A DNA stretch of 64,000 bases from a bacterium (GTDB lineage Bacteria; Bacillota; Clostridia; Lachnospirales; Lachnospiraceae), in the NCBI GenBank assembly GCA_023664305.1, contig JAMPFT010000006.1:1-64000 (forward strand), given 5' to 3'. The notes beneath the pieces are model-generated. The model made no database searches and had not been told where the DNA came from. It saw only the letters and a list, made by a program, of their open reading frames with translations. Every line of letters starts with the position of its first letter. The stretch's first letter is position 1. Both the position numbers and the translations under genes were made by a program. Positions 16,324 to 24,316 of the stretch are shown piece by piece.

Positions 16324-18006
16324 ATGTACCGTTACATGACAAAGAAAAAGGCCAGATTTATCCTGCTTATTGTTCTTTTAGCGGCGAACGGTATAACAGG
16401 AGTCCTTTTTTCACTGGTTCTGAGCAGGCTGGTGGACTGTGCAGCCGGGGATGAGAAGGAGTTGTTTGCCGCATTGGCGGGCGGCGTGGCCTACGTCGTA
16501 TTTTACATTGTGCTCGCGGCCGTCTACGGATGCCTGAAGGCGGCGGTCACCGCGGACGCCAGATACGGCCTGAAAAGGGATGTGTTCGCGGGCATCCTGA
16601 GGAAGAGCATCCCGGAGTTCGACGCGGGAAACAGCGGGGAATACCTGAACGAACTGAGTAACAATTTGAACATGCTCGAAAATGTTTATTTTAACAATAT
16701 TATCTACTCGCTGGACTGTCTGGTTGCTTTTGCGGCCGCCGCAGCCGTCTGTATAAGCGTTCAGCCTCTGATGCTGGTGTTGATGCTCTTTCTGGCGTTT
16801 GTAACGCTGGGGGTAACAAAGCTTACGGCTTCCTCTCTGGGAAAAAGCACGGAGACCCTCGCGCAGCGTTCCCAGGAATATATGCAGGAGATTCAGGATG
16901 ATTTCGGAGGCTTTCGTCTGATCAGGTCTTTCGGCATGGCAAGCGTTATTTTGAACAAATACAATCTGAAAAACCGTGCCATGGAGGAAGCAAAACGGAC
17001 AAATACGGACCGCAGTATTCTGTGTTCCTGCATGGGGCAGTTTGTAGGGCTGCTTTCCACGGTTTTGGTTATGGCTGTGGCGGCATGGTGTTCTCTGCGG
17101 GGGATGTTTTCCGCGGGAATGGTTATTGCTTTCGGGCAGCTGATCGGACAGATTGTATCCCCTGTCACGGCAGTGCCATCCATTATCGCCAATTTCCGCG
17201 CTTCGAAGCCCTTGAGGGTGCGTCTGGAAAAGCTGATGGACGGGAGGCGGGAAGACGGCAGGGAGGAACTTTCGGCGCTGGAAGATTCCATAACGCTGGA
17301 AAAGCTCACTTTCCGCTATCAGGAAGACAGGGAGGCCCTGCGGGATCTGTCCTTTCGGTTTGAGGCCGGAAAGCATTACGCCGTCGTGGGAAGCAGCGGC
17401 AGCGGCAAGAGCACGCTGTTGTCCCTGATGTCGGGACATTATCCCGGCTATGAAGGACAGATCCTTTTTGACGGCACGGAGCTTGCGAAGCTGACTGAAG
17501 AGAGCAGATGCGCGTTGACGGGACTTGTGTCTCAGGATACCTTCCTGTTCAACGATACCCTGCAGAACAATATCACTCTCTTTGGAGAATATCCGCGCCG
17601 GGAACTGGAACGGGCCGTTGAGGAGGCAGGGCTGAAGGAATTTGTAGATTCGCTTCCGGACGGACTTCTGACAACGGTGGAGGAGAACGGTAAAAACTTT
17701 TCCGGCGGTGAGAAGCAGAGAATCAGCCTGGCGAGGGTCATTCTGCGAAAAAGCAAGGTTCTCTTTCTGGACGAGTTCACGGCTAATCTGGACGAAAAGA
17801 CAGCCGAGGAAATTGAAAAACGGCTGCTTTCCCGCGAGAACTGCCTGATGGTAACGGTCACCCACCGTCTGAATCCGGAGATCCTGCGGCAGTATGACGA
17901 AATTCTGGTTTTATCCCGGGGAAGCCTTGCCGCATCCGGAACCTATGGGGAGCTGCTGCAGAAAAAAGCGCTTCCGGTATCCGATGCCTATGGGGAACTG
18001 CCGTAG
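16324..18006 (+). CDS. ABC transporter, fused membrane and ATPase domains
   Basis: 560-residue half-transporter, probably a homodimeric exporter. The membrane domain (about 1-300) has helices near residues 10-35, 50-75, 130-175 and 240-280. The ATPase domain (about 325-545) carries Walker A GSSGSGKST, signature FSGGEKQRISLARV, Walker B VLFLDEFTANLD with the normal catalytic Glu, and an H-switch (VTHRL). The C-terminus (YGELLQKKALPVSDAYGELP) contains two in-frame copies of a 45-bp repeat and stops because one CAG is TAG in the second copy; related units continue as untranslated DNA downstream. Substrate is unknown. Good AGGTGGG ribosome binding site precedes the ATG. Confidence 0.88.
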   Translation: MYRYMTKKKARFILLIVLLAANGITGVLFSLVLSRLVDCAAGDEKELFAALAGGVAYVVFYIVLAAVYGCLKAAVTADARYGLKRDVFAGILRKSIPEFDAGNSGEYLNELSNNLNMLENVYFNNIIYSLDCLVAFAAAAAVCISVQPLMLVLMLFLAFVTLGVTKLTASSLGKSTETLAQRSQEYMQEIQDDFGGFRLIRSFGMASVILNKYNLKNRAMEEAKRTNTDRSILCSCMGQFVGLLSTVLVMAVAAWCSLRGMFSAGMVIAFGQLIGQIVSPVTAVPSIIANFRASKPLRVRLEKLMDGRREDGREELSALEDSITLEKLTFRYQEDREALRDLSFRFEAGKHYAVVGSSGSGKSTLLSLMSGHYPGYEGQILFDGTELAKLTEESRCALTGLVSQDTFLFNDTLQNNITLFGEYPRRELERAVEEAGLKEFVDSLPDGLLTTVEENGKNFSGGEKQRISLARVILRKSKVLFLDEFTANLDEKTAEEIEKRLLSRENCLMVTVTHRLNPEILRQYDEILVLSRGSLAASGTYGELLQKKALPVSDAYGELP

Positions 18007-18215
18007 AAAAGGCGTTTTCGGTATCGGACGCTTATGAGGAACTGCCGCAGAAAAGGTGTTTTTGGTATCGGGCGCTTATGAGGAACTGCTGCAGAAAAAA
18101 GTGTTTTCGGTATCGGACGCTTATGAGGAACTGCCGCAGAAAAGTTTTTTTCGGTATCGGGCGCTTATGAGGAACTGCCGTAGAAAAAGGTGTTTTCGGT
18201 ATCGGGCGGAAAAGA
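17944..18215. repeat. 44/45-bp tandem repeat at the 3' end of the ABC transporter gene
   Basis: Six units of a sequence containing TATGAGGAACTGC(C/T)GCAGAAAA and GGTATCGG(A/G)CGCT. 'TAT' positions are at 17944, 17989, 18033, 18077, 18122 and 18166, giving spacings of 45, 44, 44, 45 and 44. The first two units are coding and in frame; beyond the stop codon the 44-bp units break the frame. This fills most of the 343-base gap before the acetyltransferase gene. The right end of the gap (about 18240-18349) holds the likely promoter (TACTATAAAA near 18270) and a purine-rich leader; nothing else is seen. CRISPR is excluded because the repeats are contiguous without unique spacers. Confidence 0.85.
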
Positions 18216-18349
18216 CGGGGACATGTCGGTTCCGGAAAAGTAACGTGATTTCAGGGCGCAGAAATGTGTTACTATAAAAATGGTTTATGAGATGAAGCAG
18301 TGTCCGGAGCGTAAGCGGCGGACGGGACGGATGCAGGAGGCGAAGCGGG

Positions 18350-18790
18350 ATGGAGACAATCAGAGCAGCCGGGAAGGAAGACGCGGAAATAATTGCCAGT
18401 CTGGCAGTGCAGATGTGGAAGGAGTGTTCCGTACAGGAGCTGGCGGATGAATTTACGGAGCTGCTGGGAAAAGAGGACGCCGCGATTTTCCTTTTGCAGG
18501 AGCAGGACAAGTCCGTGGGATTTGCGCAGTGCCAGCTGCGGCATGACTATGTGGAGGGAACCGATTCCTCGCCCGTGGGATACCTGGAGGGGATTTTTGT
18601 CCGAAAAGAGGCGCGGCGCAAAGGCTTCGCCCGGAAGCTGCTGGCGGCATGCGAAAACTGGGCAAGGGAAAAGGGATGCACGGAGTTTGCCAGCGACTGT
18701 GAGCTCGCCAATGAGGACAGCCGGAGATTCCATATGGCTGTGGCTTTTGAGGAGGTCAATCGGATTATCTGTTTTACGAAAAAATTGTAA
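18350..18790 (+). CDS. GNAT acetyltransferase, AAC(6')-like
   Basis: 146-residue N-acetyltransferase. Beyond the general GNAT fold it has the sequence hallmarks of aminoglycoside 6'-N-acetyltransferases: DYVEGTDSSPVGYLEGIFV (about 65-83), the acetyl-CoA loop EARRKGFARKL (about 86-96), 'EFASDCELAN' and the final 'RIICFTKKL'. These segments closely follow the consensus of chromosomal AAC(6') enzymes. It would transfer acetyl from acetyl-CoA to the 6' amine of aminoglycosides, but a native non-drug substrate is equally possible for a chromosomal copy. It starts at ATG 18350 after GGAGGCGAAGCGGG. There is no sign of an integron or transposon around it. Confidence 0.8.
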   Translation: METIRAAGKEDAEIIASLAVQMWKECSVQELADEFTELLGKEDAAIFLLQEQDKSVGFAQCQLRHDYVEGTDSSPVGYLEGIFVRKEARRKGFARKLLAACENWAREKGCTEFASDCELANEDSRRFHMAVAFEEVNRIICFTKKL

Positions 18791-18891
18791 AAGCAGTTTT
18801 ACGGCGGAGGGAACAGACGCCGGAAACAGGGGCAGAAAGCGCAAAAATTTTCTCAACAAAATATATTCTTTGATTCATCCAGAGGAAGATT

Positions 18892-19269
18892 ATGGAAGAA
18901 AAAATCACTTTATGTGGGGATAACTGTATAGAATGTCCCCGTTACAACGCGCACAGTGAACAGGAATTAAATGCTGTGGCCAAATTATGGTATCGGATTG
19001 GTTGGCGTGATAGCATTCTCACGAATGAAGAAATTCAATGTACAGGCTGCTCTTCTCATAAAGAATGTACATATCAGTTGGTTGAATGTACAAAATCACA
19101 TAATGTAGAAAAATGTAATCAGTGCCATTTGTTTCCTTGTGATAGAATTTCTGATATGCTAAAGCGTTCCAGGGCAGATCAGAAAAAATGTAAAGAAATA
19201 TGTTCGCCGGAAGAATATACGATGTTGGAGAAAGCCTTTTTTCACAAAGAAAATAATTTAAAGAAATAA
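18892..19269 (+). CDS. DUF3795 cysteine-rich protein, second copy
   Basis: 125-residue small protein with cysteine pairs CGDNCIECP (about residues 8-16), CTGCSSHKEC (about 49-58) and CNQCHLFPC (about 77-85), the DUF3795 layout. It is clearly diverged from the gene at 16015-16314 and is AT-richer than its neighbours, which suggests separate acquisition rather than a recent duplication. The start ATG at 18892 has AGAGGAAG upstream. Function is unknown; metal or cluster binding is inferred only from the cysteines. Confidence 0.75.
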   Translation: MEEKITLCGDNCIECPRYNAHSEQELNAVAKLWYRIGWRDSILTNEEIQCTGCSSHKECTYQLVECTKSHNVEKCNQCHLFPCDRISDMLKRSRADQKKCKEICSPEEYTMLEKAFFHKENNLKK

Positions 19270-19367
19270 CGGCGAATCACTGTTTGTGGAGTAGTTAGCT
19301 TGCGGCGGGAAATAGACCTGAAAAAAGAAAAAGCGCGCAAAAGCAGGCGCAGAAATGAGGGAGAAAG

Positions 19368-20606
19368 ATGTCAAAGACCATCGAGAAATTTTTACGTTAC
19401 GCGAAAATCGATACGCAGTCCGACGAGACGACAGGGACAACGCCCAGCACGGCGAAGCAGCACGAGCTGGCGAGGCTTCTTGTGGAGGAGCTGGAGCAGA
19501 TGGGAGCGCAGGAGATCACCTATGACAGGGAGCACTGCTATGTCTATGCGTCGGTGCCTGCTTCGGAGAGCTGTGAGGAGGCTCCCGTGCTGGGCTTTAT
19601 CGCTCATATGGATACCTCCCCGGCGGTGACGGATACGGATGTGAAGCCCCGTATCGTGGAGCGGTACGACGGAGAGGATATTGTGCTGAACCGGGAGGAG
19701 AATATTGTCCTGAGGACGGAGGACTTCCCGGAGATCAAAAAGCTCGCGGGAAAGGATCTGATTGTGACGGACGGCACTACCCTGCTGGGAGCCGACGATA
19801 AAGCGGGAATCGCGGAGATCATGGCGATGGCGGAGCATCTGCTGACGCATCCGGAAATCCGCCACGGAAAAATCCGGGTGGGATTCACGCCGGACGAGGA
19901 GATCGGCGAGGGAGCGGATCACTTTGACGTAGCGCTTTTCGGCGCGGATTTTGCCTATACCGTGGACGGCGGGGAGCTTGGCGGGCTGGAGGACGAGACC
20001 TTTAACGCGGCGGCGGGCAGGCTGACGGTGTACGGACGCAGCGTTCATCCCGGCGGGGCGAAGGGGAAAATGATCAATTCCATTCTGGTGGCCCAGGAAT
20101 TTCAGAGTCTGCTCCCCGTGTTCCAGAATCCCATGTATACGGAGGGGTATGAAGGCTTTTTCCACTTGGACGGCATCAGCGGCAATGTGGAAAAGACTGT
20201 GGCGGATTATATCATCCGGGATCATGATAAGAATCTGTTCGAACAGAAGAAGCAGATGTTCCTGCAGTGCGCGGATTTCCTGAACCGAAAGTACGGGGAG
20301 GGAACCGTAGAGGCACAGGTCAGGGATTCCTATTACAACATGAAGGAGGTTTTGAAGCCTCACGCCCACCTGATGGAGAACGCCTGTCAGGCGCTGCGCG
20401 AGCTGGGGGTGGAGCCTGTGATCACGCCGGTGCGGGGCGGAACGGACGGCGCAAGGCTCTCCTACATGGGGCTGCCCTGCCCGAATCTGTGTACCGGAGG
20501 GGCCAACTATCACAGCCGCTTCGAATACGCCTGCGTGCAGTCCATGGAGACAGTGACCGAGCTTCTGGTGAAGCTGGCGGAGCGGTACGGAGAGGCGCAT
20601 TTATGA
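19368..20606 (+). CDS. pepT: Peptidase T (tripeptide aminopeptidase)
   Basis: 412-residue M20 metallopeptidase that removes the N-terminal residue of tripeptides in the cytoplasm. The dinuclear zinc site motifs are visible: HMDTSPA (about residue 78), GADDKAG with the bridging Asp (about 142), DEEIGEGADHFD with catalytic and metal Glu (about 175), and a C-terminal His in 'LCTGGANYHSR'. The peptidase T 'DTSP' and 'PGGAKGKMINS' motifs distinguish it from other M20 peptidases. Length matches the family. The ATG at 19368 follows GAGGGAGAAAG. The stop overlaps the start of the next gene (ATGA). Confidence 0.95.
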   Translation: MSKTIEKFLRYAKIDTQSDETTGTTPSTAKQHELARLLVEELEQMGAQEITYDREHCYVYASVPASESCEEAPVLGFIAHMDTSPAVTDTDVKPRIVERYDGEDIVLNREENIVLRTEDFPEIKKLAGKDLIVTDGTTLLGADDKAGIAEIMAMAEHLLTHPEIRHGKIRVGFTPDEEIGEGADHFDVALFGADFAYTVDGGELGGLEDETFNAAAGRLTVYGRSVHPGGAKGKMINSILVAQEFQSLLPVFQNPMYTEGYEGFFHLDGISGNVEKTVADYIIRDHDKNLFEQKKQMFLQCADFLNRKYGEGTVEAQVRDSYYNMKEVLKPHAHLMENACQALRELGVEPVITPVRGGTDGARLSYMGLPCPNLCTGGANYHSRFEYACVQSMETVTELLVKLAERYGEAHL

Positions 20607-21148
20607 AGTTCAACTGGATCAATGGGGGCAACGCGGCGGCTGTGGCGTGCCTGATTGCAATCAATCTGATCGCCGCCGGAAAGGGAGTAGCGGAAGACTT
20701 TTGCAGTAAACATGCGGTTATCAACCTTTTTGAGCAGATTGGAAGATACGGATGTATGTTTTTTATGATCTTCCCGGTTTTTGTGAAGGGCTGGGAATTT
20801 GGCTTCCGATCTGTCGCGGAAATGCTGATTTGGGTGTGTGCTTCTGTTTTGCTTTTGGCTGTTTACGGGCTTTTGTGGATAAAAAGGCAAGATTCGCTTG
20901 CTTCGAAAAATGCTTCGCATTCTTCCCAGGCTGCGGTGAAGTTTTCAAATAGAATAAAAAAGTCCGTCGGCGGCGTCAGTATTCTCTATGGACTGGCGAC
21001 TGTTCCGGTTCTTTTGTTTTTGCTGAACGGTATTTTACTTCGGCATTTTGCGTTGATTGCCGCCGCGCTGTTTTTTGGAGTTTTCCATTTGGCGGTGGTC
21101 AGGGAAAACATCAGAAAGTCTGGGAATACCTTATCAGACATTGATTAA
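20603..21148 (+). CDS. Membrane protein of unknown function carrying an internal repeat
   Basis: 181 residues with about four hydrophobic segments: 12-28, 45-62, 73-94 and 130-165. No family is recognised. The start at 20603 overlaps the pepT stop codon, implying coupled expression. The hydrophilic loop between the second and third helix pairs (about residues 97-116, SLASKNASHSSQAAVKFSN) is encoded by DNA related to the short palindromic repeat cluster at 61179-61259, so this loop appears to be an insertion of repeat sequence that kept the frame. Confidence 0.65.
   Translation: MKFNWINGGNAAAVACLIAINLIAAGKGVAEDFCSKHAVINLFEQIGRYGCMFFMIFPVFVKGWEFGFRSVAEMLIWVCASVLLLAVYGLLWIKRQDSLASKNASHSSQAAVKFSNRIKKSVGGVSILYGLATVPVLLFLLNGILLRHFALIAAALFFGVFHLAVVRENIRKSGNTLSDID
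20910..20944. repeat. Palindrome-mosaic repeat inside a coding sequence
   Basis: ATGCTTCGCATTCTTCCC (20910-20927) followed after three bases by CTGCGGTGAAGTTT (20931-20944). The same two modules in the same order occur twice at 61184-61217 and 61222-61256, where they are non-coding. The first module contains the hairpin ATGC-TTC-GCAT. Here it is read in frame in the membrane protein gene. Confidence 0.7.
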
Positions 21149-21210
21149 TTTATATTTGTCTGATTGCGTGGCATCCAAAAGAAAGCTGCAGATGGAGTGG
21201 AGGTAAGAAA

Positions 21211-21993
21211 TTGCATATAACCTTTGTAAACCCAGGGGTGGATTACATGGCTCAGAGTATTATGGCGTTTCAGACCGAGAATGAATCTGCTTTTTGGTCA
21301 GAACCCTTATATCATTTTTATCCGCAGTTGGATAAAGCCTATGCCGAAGCATGCCCTTTCCGGGAGCGGGGAAAATATATAGAACATACGTTACGGGGTG
21401 TTTATCCGGAGCTTAAGGAGGAAATCAACAGGAAGGTAGTTTTGTATTCACAATACTGGGATGTCTGTAAAGTACAGATTACAGCGGCACTGTCGGACAG
21501 CTTTGGCGTTGATTGTTCCGAGTTGTTCAACGATTTATATTGTAACGTCAGTATGAACCCGATCGAACCGCGGTTCCTTCAGGAACACAGCTTTGATATT
21601 TTCTACTGGAACAGTGAAAGAGGAGCGATCGGAGAGAGTATTCATGAAATAATACATTTTGTGTGGTTCTATGTATGGAATCGGTTGTTTGGAGACAGTT
21701 ATGAGGAGTATGAGCGTCCGTCGCTGAAATGGATATTGAGCGAGGCGGTTATCGAATCGGTGATGAAAGATAAACGGCTCAGTTCTATAAATCCTTATTT
21801 TCCAAGGGAGAATGGGGGATGTATTTATCCGTATCTCTTTGATATGAAAGCGGACGGAAAATTCATTTTGGATACGCTGGATACCATGTATAGAACCCAG
21901 GACATTGAGAATTTTATGCGAAACAGCTATTCTTATTTCCAAAAGCATGAAAAAGAAATTCGAGAGCACATTGCAAAATCAAACGTAAAATAA
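21211..21993 (+). CDS. Uncharacterised protein with HExxH metal-site motif
   Basis: 260-residue protein of no recognised family. Residues HEIIHFVWF (about 148-156) form an HExxH motif, and a Glu in 'WILSEAVIES' about 30 residues later is positioned like the third zinc ligand of gluzincin-type peptidases, so a metallopeptidase-like active site is possible. No signal peptide or membrane helix is seen, so it would act in the cytoplasm. Translation starts at TTG 21211 with GGAGG upstream. It lies in an AT-richer block (21.2-25.2 kb) of accessory genes. The peptidase idea is inference from a single motif. Confidence 0.6.
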   Translation: MHITFVNPGVDYMAQSIMAFQTENESAFWSEPLYHFYPQLDKAYAEACPFRERGKYIEHTLRGVYPELKEEINRKVVLYSQYWDVCKVQITAALSDSFGVDCSELFNDLYCNVSMNPIEPRFLQEHSFDIFYWNSERGAIGESIHEIIHFVWFYVWNRLFGDSYEEYERPSLKWILSEAVIESVMKDKRLSSINPYFPRENGGCIYPYLFDMKADGKFILDTLDTMYRTQDIENFMRNSYSYFQKHEKEIREHIAKSNVK

Positions 21994-22022
21994 GCAGGAC
22001 AAAGATAGAAGGAGAGCCGTTT

Positions 22023-23714
22023 ATGTCAAGAGCGATAGCGATAGGACGACAGGACTTTGAAAAAATCCGCGTAAATGACAATTTTTATGTGGATAAATCA
22101 GATTTTATCAGGCAGTGGTGGGAGGCGAGTGATGATGTGACGCTGATTACACGTCCCCGGCGTTTTGGAAAGACGCTGAATATGAGTATGGTAGAGCAGT
22201 TTTTTTCGGTTCATTATGCCGGACGCGGCGAATTGTTTGAAGGTCTCTCTATCTGGCAGGAGGAAAAATATCGTCGGCTGCAGGGGACGTACCCGGTAAT
22301 TGCGCTCAGCTTTGCCAAGGTGAAAGAGACCTCTTATCAGGGGGTTCGAAAAAGGATGTGCCGGATCATTCAGGATTTATACAATCGGTTTGATTTTCTG
22401 ATCGACAGCGGAAAACTGAATGACAACGAAATAAAGGCATATCGCAGCATATCGGCTGATATGGAGGATTATATCGCCGCTGATTCTCTGAATGCTTTGT
22501 CAGACTATCTGATGCGGTATTATGGGAAAAAAGTGATTATCCTGCTGGATGAGTACGACACGCCCATGCAGGAGGCCTATGTCGGGGGATATTGGGACGA
22601 GTTGGCGGCATTTACCAGAAATTTATTTGGCGCGACATTTAAGACAAACCCTTATATGGAGCGCGCGCTTATGACCGGCATTACCAGAGTTAGTAAAGAG
22701 TCTATGTTCTCGGATCTGAATAATCTGGAAGTGGTGACGACAACCTCAGAGAAATATGCGGACTGTTTCGGTTTTTCGGAGAAGGAAGTATTCGAAGCAC
22801 TGGAGGAATACGGTCTTTCCGATCAGAAGGAACGGGTTAAGGACTGGTATGACGGTTTTACTTTTGGCAACAGGGGCGAAATCTATAATCCATGGTCTAT
22901 TCTTAATTTTCTGGACAAGAAAAGAGTGGGAGCCTATTGGGTCAATACCAGTTCAAACAGATTGGCGAGCGGACTGCTTATGGAGAGTGATGCAGACACG
23001 AAGAACACCTTTCAGGATCTGTTGGAGGGCGGCGTGCTTGAGACGGAGATAGATGAGCAGATCGTCTACAACCAGCTTTTGACCAAAAAGAATGCGATCT
23101 GGAGTCTGCTGCTGGCCAGCGGGTATCTGCGGGTGCTCGACACTACTTTTGTGGAGAGGACGGGACGCACCTGTTATAAGCTGGCGCTGACCAATAAAGA
23201 AGTTCGCATCATGTTTGAGGATATGGTTCGCGACTGGTTCGACGGCCCCTCTTCCAATTACAATGACTTCCTTAAGGCACTGTTGCTGGGAGATGTGGAG
23301 GCGATGAATACCTACATGAACCGGATCACACGGGAGATGTTCAGTTATTTTGACACAGGCAGGAACCCGGAGAGTGATCCGGAACGCTTCTACCATGGTT
23401 TTGTGTTGGGGTTGATGGTGGAACTGTCCGGACGGTATACAGTTACATCCAACCGGGAAAGCGGTTTTGGACGGTATGACGTGATGCTGGAGCCCCGGGA
23501 CGCATCTCGGGATGATGCCATTATTCTGGAATTTAAAGTGCAGAGCCGCAGGGAAAAGGAATTATCCGATACGGTGGCTGAGGCTTTGCGGCAAATTGAG
23601 GAGAAGGATTATCAGGCGTCTCTGACGGCAAAGGGAATCACAGCAGAACGTATCAGGAAATATGGGTTCGCGTTTCGCGGGAAGGAAGTATTGATTGGCA
23701 GTGCGGAGGTATAG
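22023..23714 (+). CDS. AAA-ATPase-like / PD-(D/E)XK nuclease family protein
   Basis: 563 residues. The N-terminus (GRQDFEKIRVNDNFYVDKS, TRPRRFGKTLNMSM) is the AAA-ATPase-like domain with an atypical Walker A (RPRRFGKT, about residues 43-50) and a Walker B-like VIILLDEYDTPM (about 166-177). 'WYDGFTFGNRGEIYNPWSI' marks the linker region. The C-terminus (about 470-560) is a PD-(D/E)XK-type domain with Asp in GRYDVML and E-x-K in ILEFKVQ. Length and order match the family found in many copies in gut Clostridia and Bacteroidetes. Its biological role is not established. It is a paralog of the gene cut by the left window edge. Confidence 0.85.
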   Translation: MSRAIAIGRQDFEKIRVNDNFYVDKSDFIRQWWEASDDVTLITRPRRFGKTLNMSMVEQFFSVHYAGRGELFEGLSIWQEEKYRRLQGTYPVIALSFAKVKETSYQGVRKRMCRIIQDLYNRFDFLIDSGKLNDNEIKAYRSISADMEDYIAADSLNALSDYLMRYYGKKVIILLDEYDTPMQEAYVGGYWDELAAFTRNLFGATFKTNPYMERALMTGITRVSKESMFSDLNNLEVVTTTSEKYADCFGFSEKEVFEALEEYGLSDQKERVKDWYDGFTFGNRGEIYNPWSILNFLDKKRVGAYWVNTSSNRLASGLLMESDADTKNTFQDLLEGGVLETEIDEQIVYNQLLTKKNAIWSLLLASGYLRVLDTTFVERTGRTCYKLALTNKEVRIMFEDMVRDWFDGPSSNYNDFLKALLLGDVEAMNTYMNRITREMFSYFDTGRNPESDPERFYHGFVLGLMVELSGRYTVTSNRESGFGRYDVMLEPRDASRDDAIILEFKVQSRREKELSDTVAEALRQIEEKDYQASLTAKGITAERIRKYGFAFRGKEVLIGSAEV

Positions 23715-23812
23715 AGGGAGAAGTATCAAAGTTTGTATCAACAGAGTGATAAAGGCGATTGCGGATAAAGGATAGCGGATAGCCTGATCAATGTTCGCGG
23801 GGAGGAATTGGA

Positions 23813-24304
23813 ATGCACATTATGGGAAAATACTGGGACAACTATATTGGCGGCACGGACGACAGCTTAACCCTGTTAGACTATCTGGTCTGCAAGCAGA
23901 AAGAAGAACTCTCTTTAACGGAAATTTTTTCCGACACAGGACTGGATAAGCTGTGCTGGAAATTCCGGAAGACTGATTGTGTGCTGGAATACAGAGACGA
24001 GAGAGGCAGGGAATATCCGTTTTACTACGCTATTGATCTGATTACCGACCTGTCTGCACTGATGCTTGAGTGTAAGCATTGTGGCCAGGTAAATCTGCGC
24101 GAGTTTTGCGGGGGCAGTTATAAAGGTGAGGTTTCGGGCGTCTGTATTATCGCGACGGAAGAGGAACAAAAGCAAATGAACGCGGCTCTGACGGATTTTA
24201 CAGCGGATCCGCTTGCTTACGATTTATCCGAAATGTGTTCCGAGGAAGAGATGCGTAAGATGGCGGAGCTTTGCGGGGAACTGCGAAAGGAACTGTATGA
24301 TTAA
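23813..24304 (+). CDS. Small protein of unknown function
   Basis: 163 residues, acidic, without signal peptide or membrane segment. A cysteine pair (CKHCG, about residues 89-93) and a third Cys (EFCGG) could bind a metal. 'YWDNYIGGTDDSLTLLDYL' near the start suggests a small globular alpha/beta domain; no family is recognised. GAGGAATTGGA precedes the ATG. It stands between the AAA-like gene and a HAD phosphatase gene on the same strand, 12 bases before the latter, so they may be cotranscribed. Confidence 0.6.
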   Translation: MHIMGKYWDNYIGGTDDSLTLLDYLVCKQKEELSLTEIFSDTGLDKLCWKFRKTDCVLEYRDERGREYPFYYAIDLITDLSALMLECKHCGQVNLREFCGGSYKGEVSGVCIIATEEEQKQMNAALTDFTADPLAYDLSEMCSEEEMRKMAELCGELRKELYD

Positions 24305-24316
24305 CCGGGAGAAAGC

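Noticed and set aside
16411-17865. 484-codon open frame on the minus strand opposite the ABC transporter
   Set aside because: The plus-strand gene has complete ABC motifs; the antisense product is Arg/Gln/His-rich, typical of a shadow frame.
17944-18215. Possible CRISPR array
   Set aside because: Repeats are directly adjacent without unique spacers, partly coding, and no cas genes are present.
18056-18277. 73-codon frame after the ABC transporter
   Set aside because: It is read through the tandem repeat and ends in unstructured sequence; it is a by-product of the repeat and not a gene.
19392-20600. 402-codon open frame on the minus strand opposite pepT
   Set aside because: Same reasoning: peptidase T motifs on the plus strand, and low-complexity composition on the minus strand.
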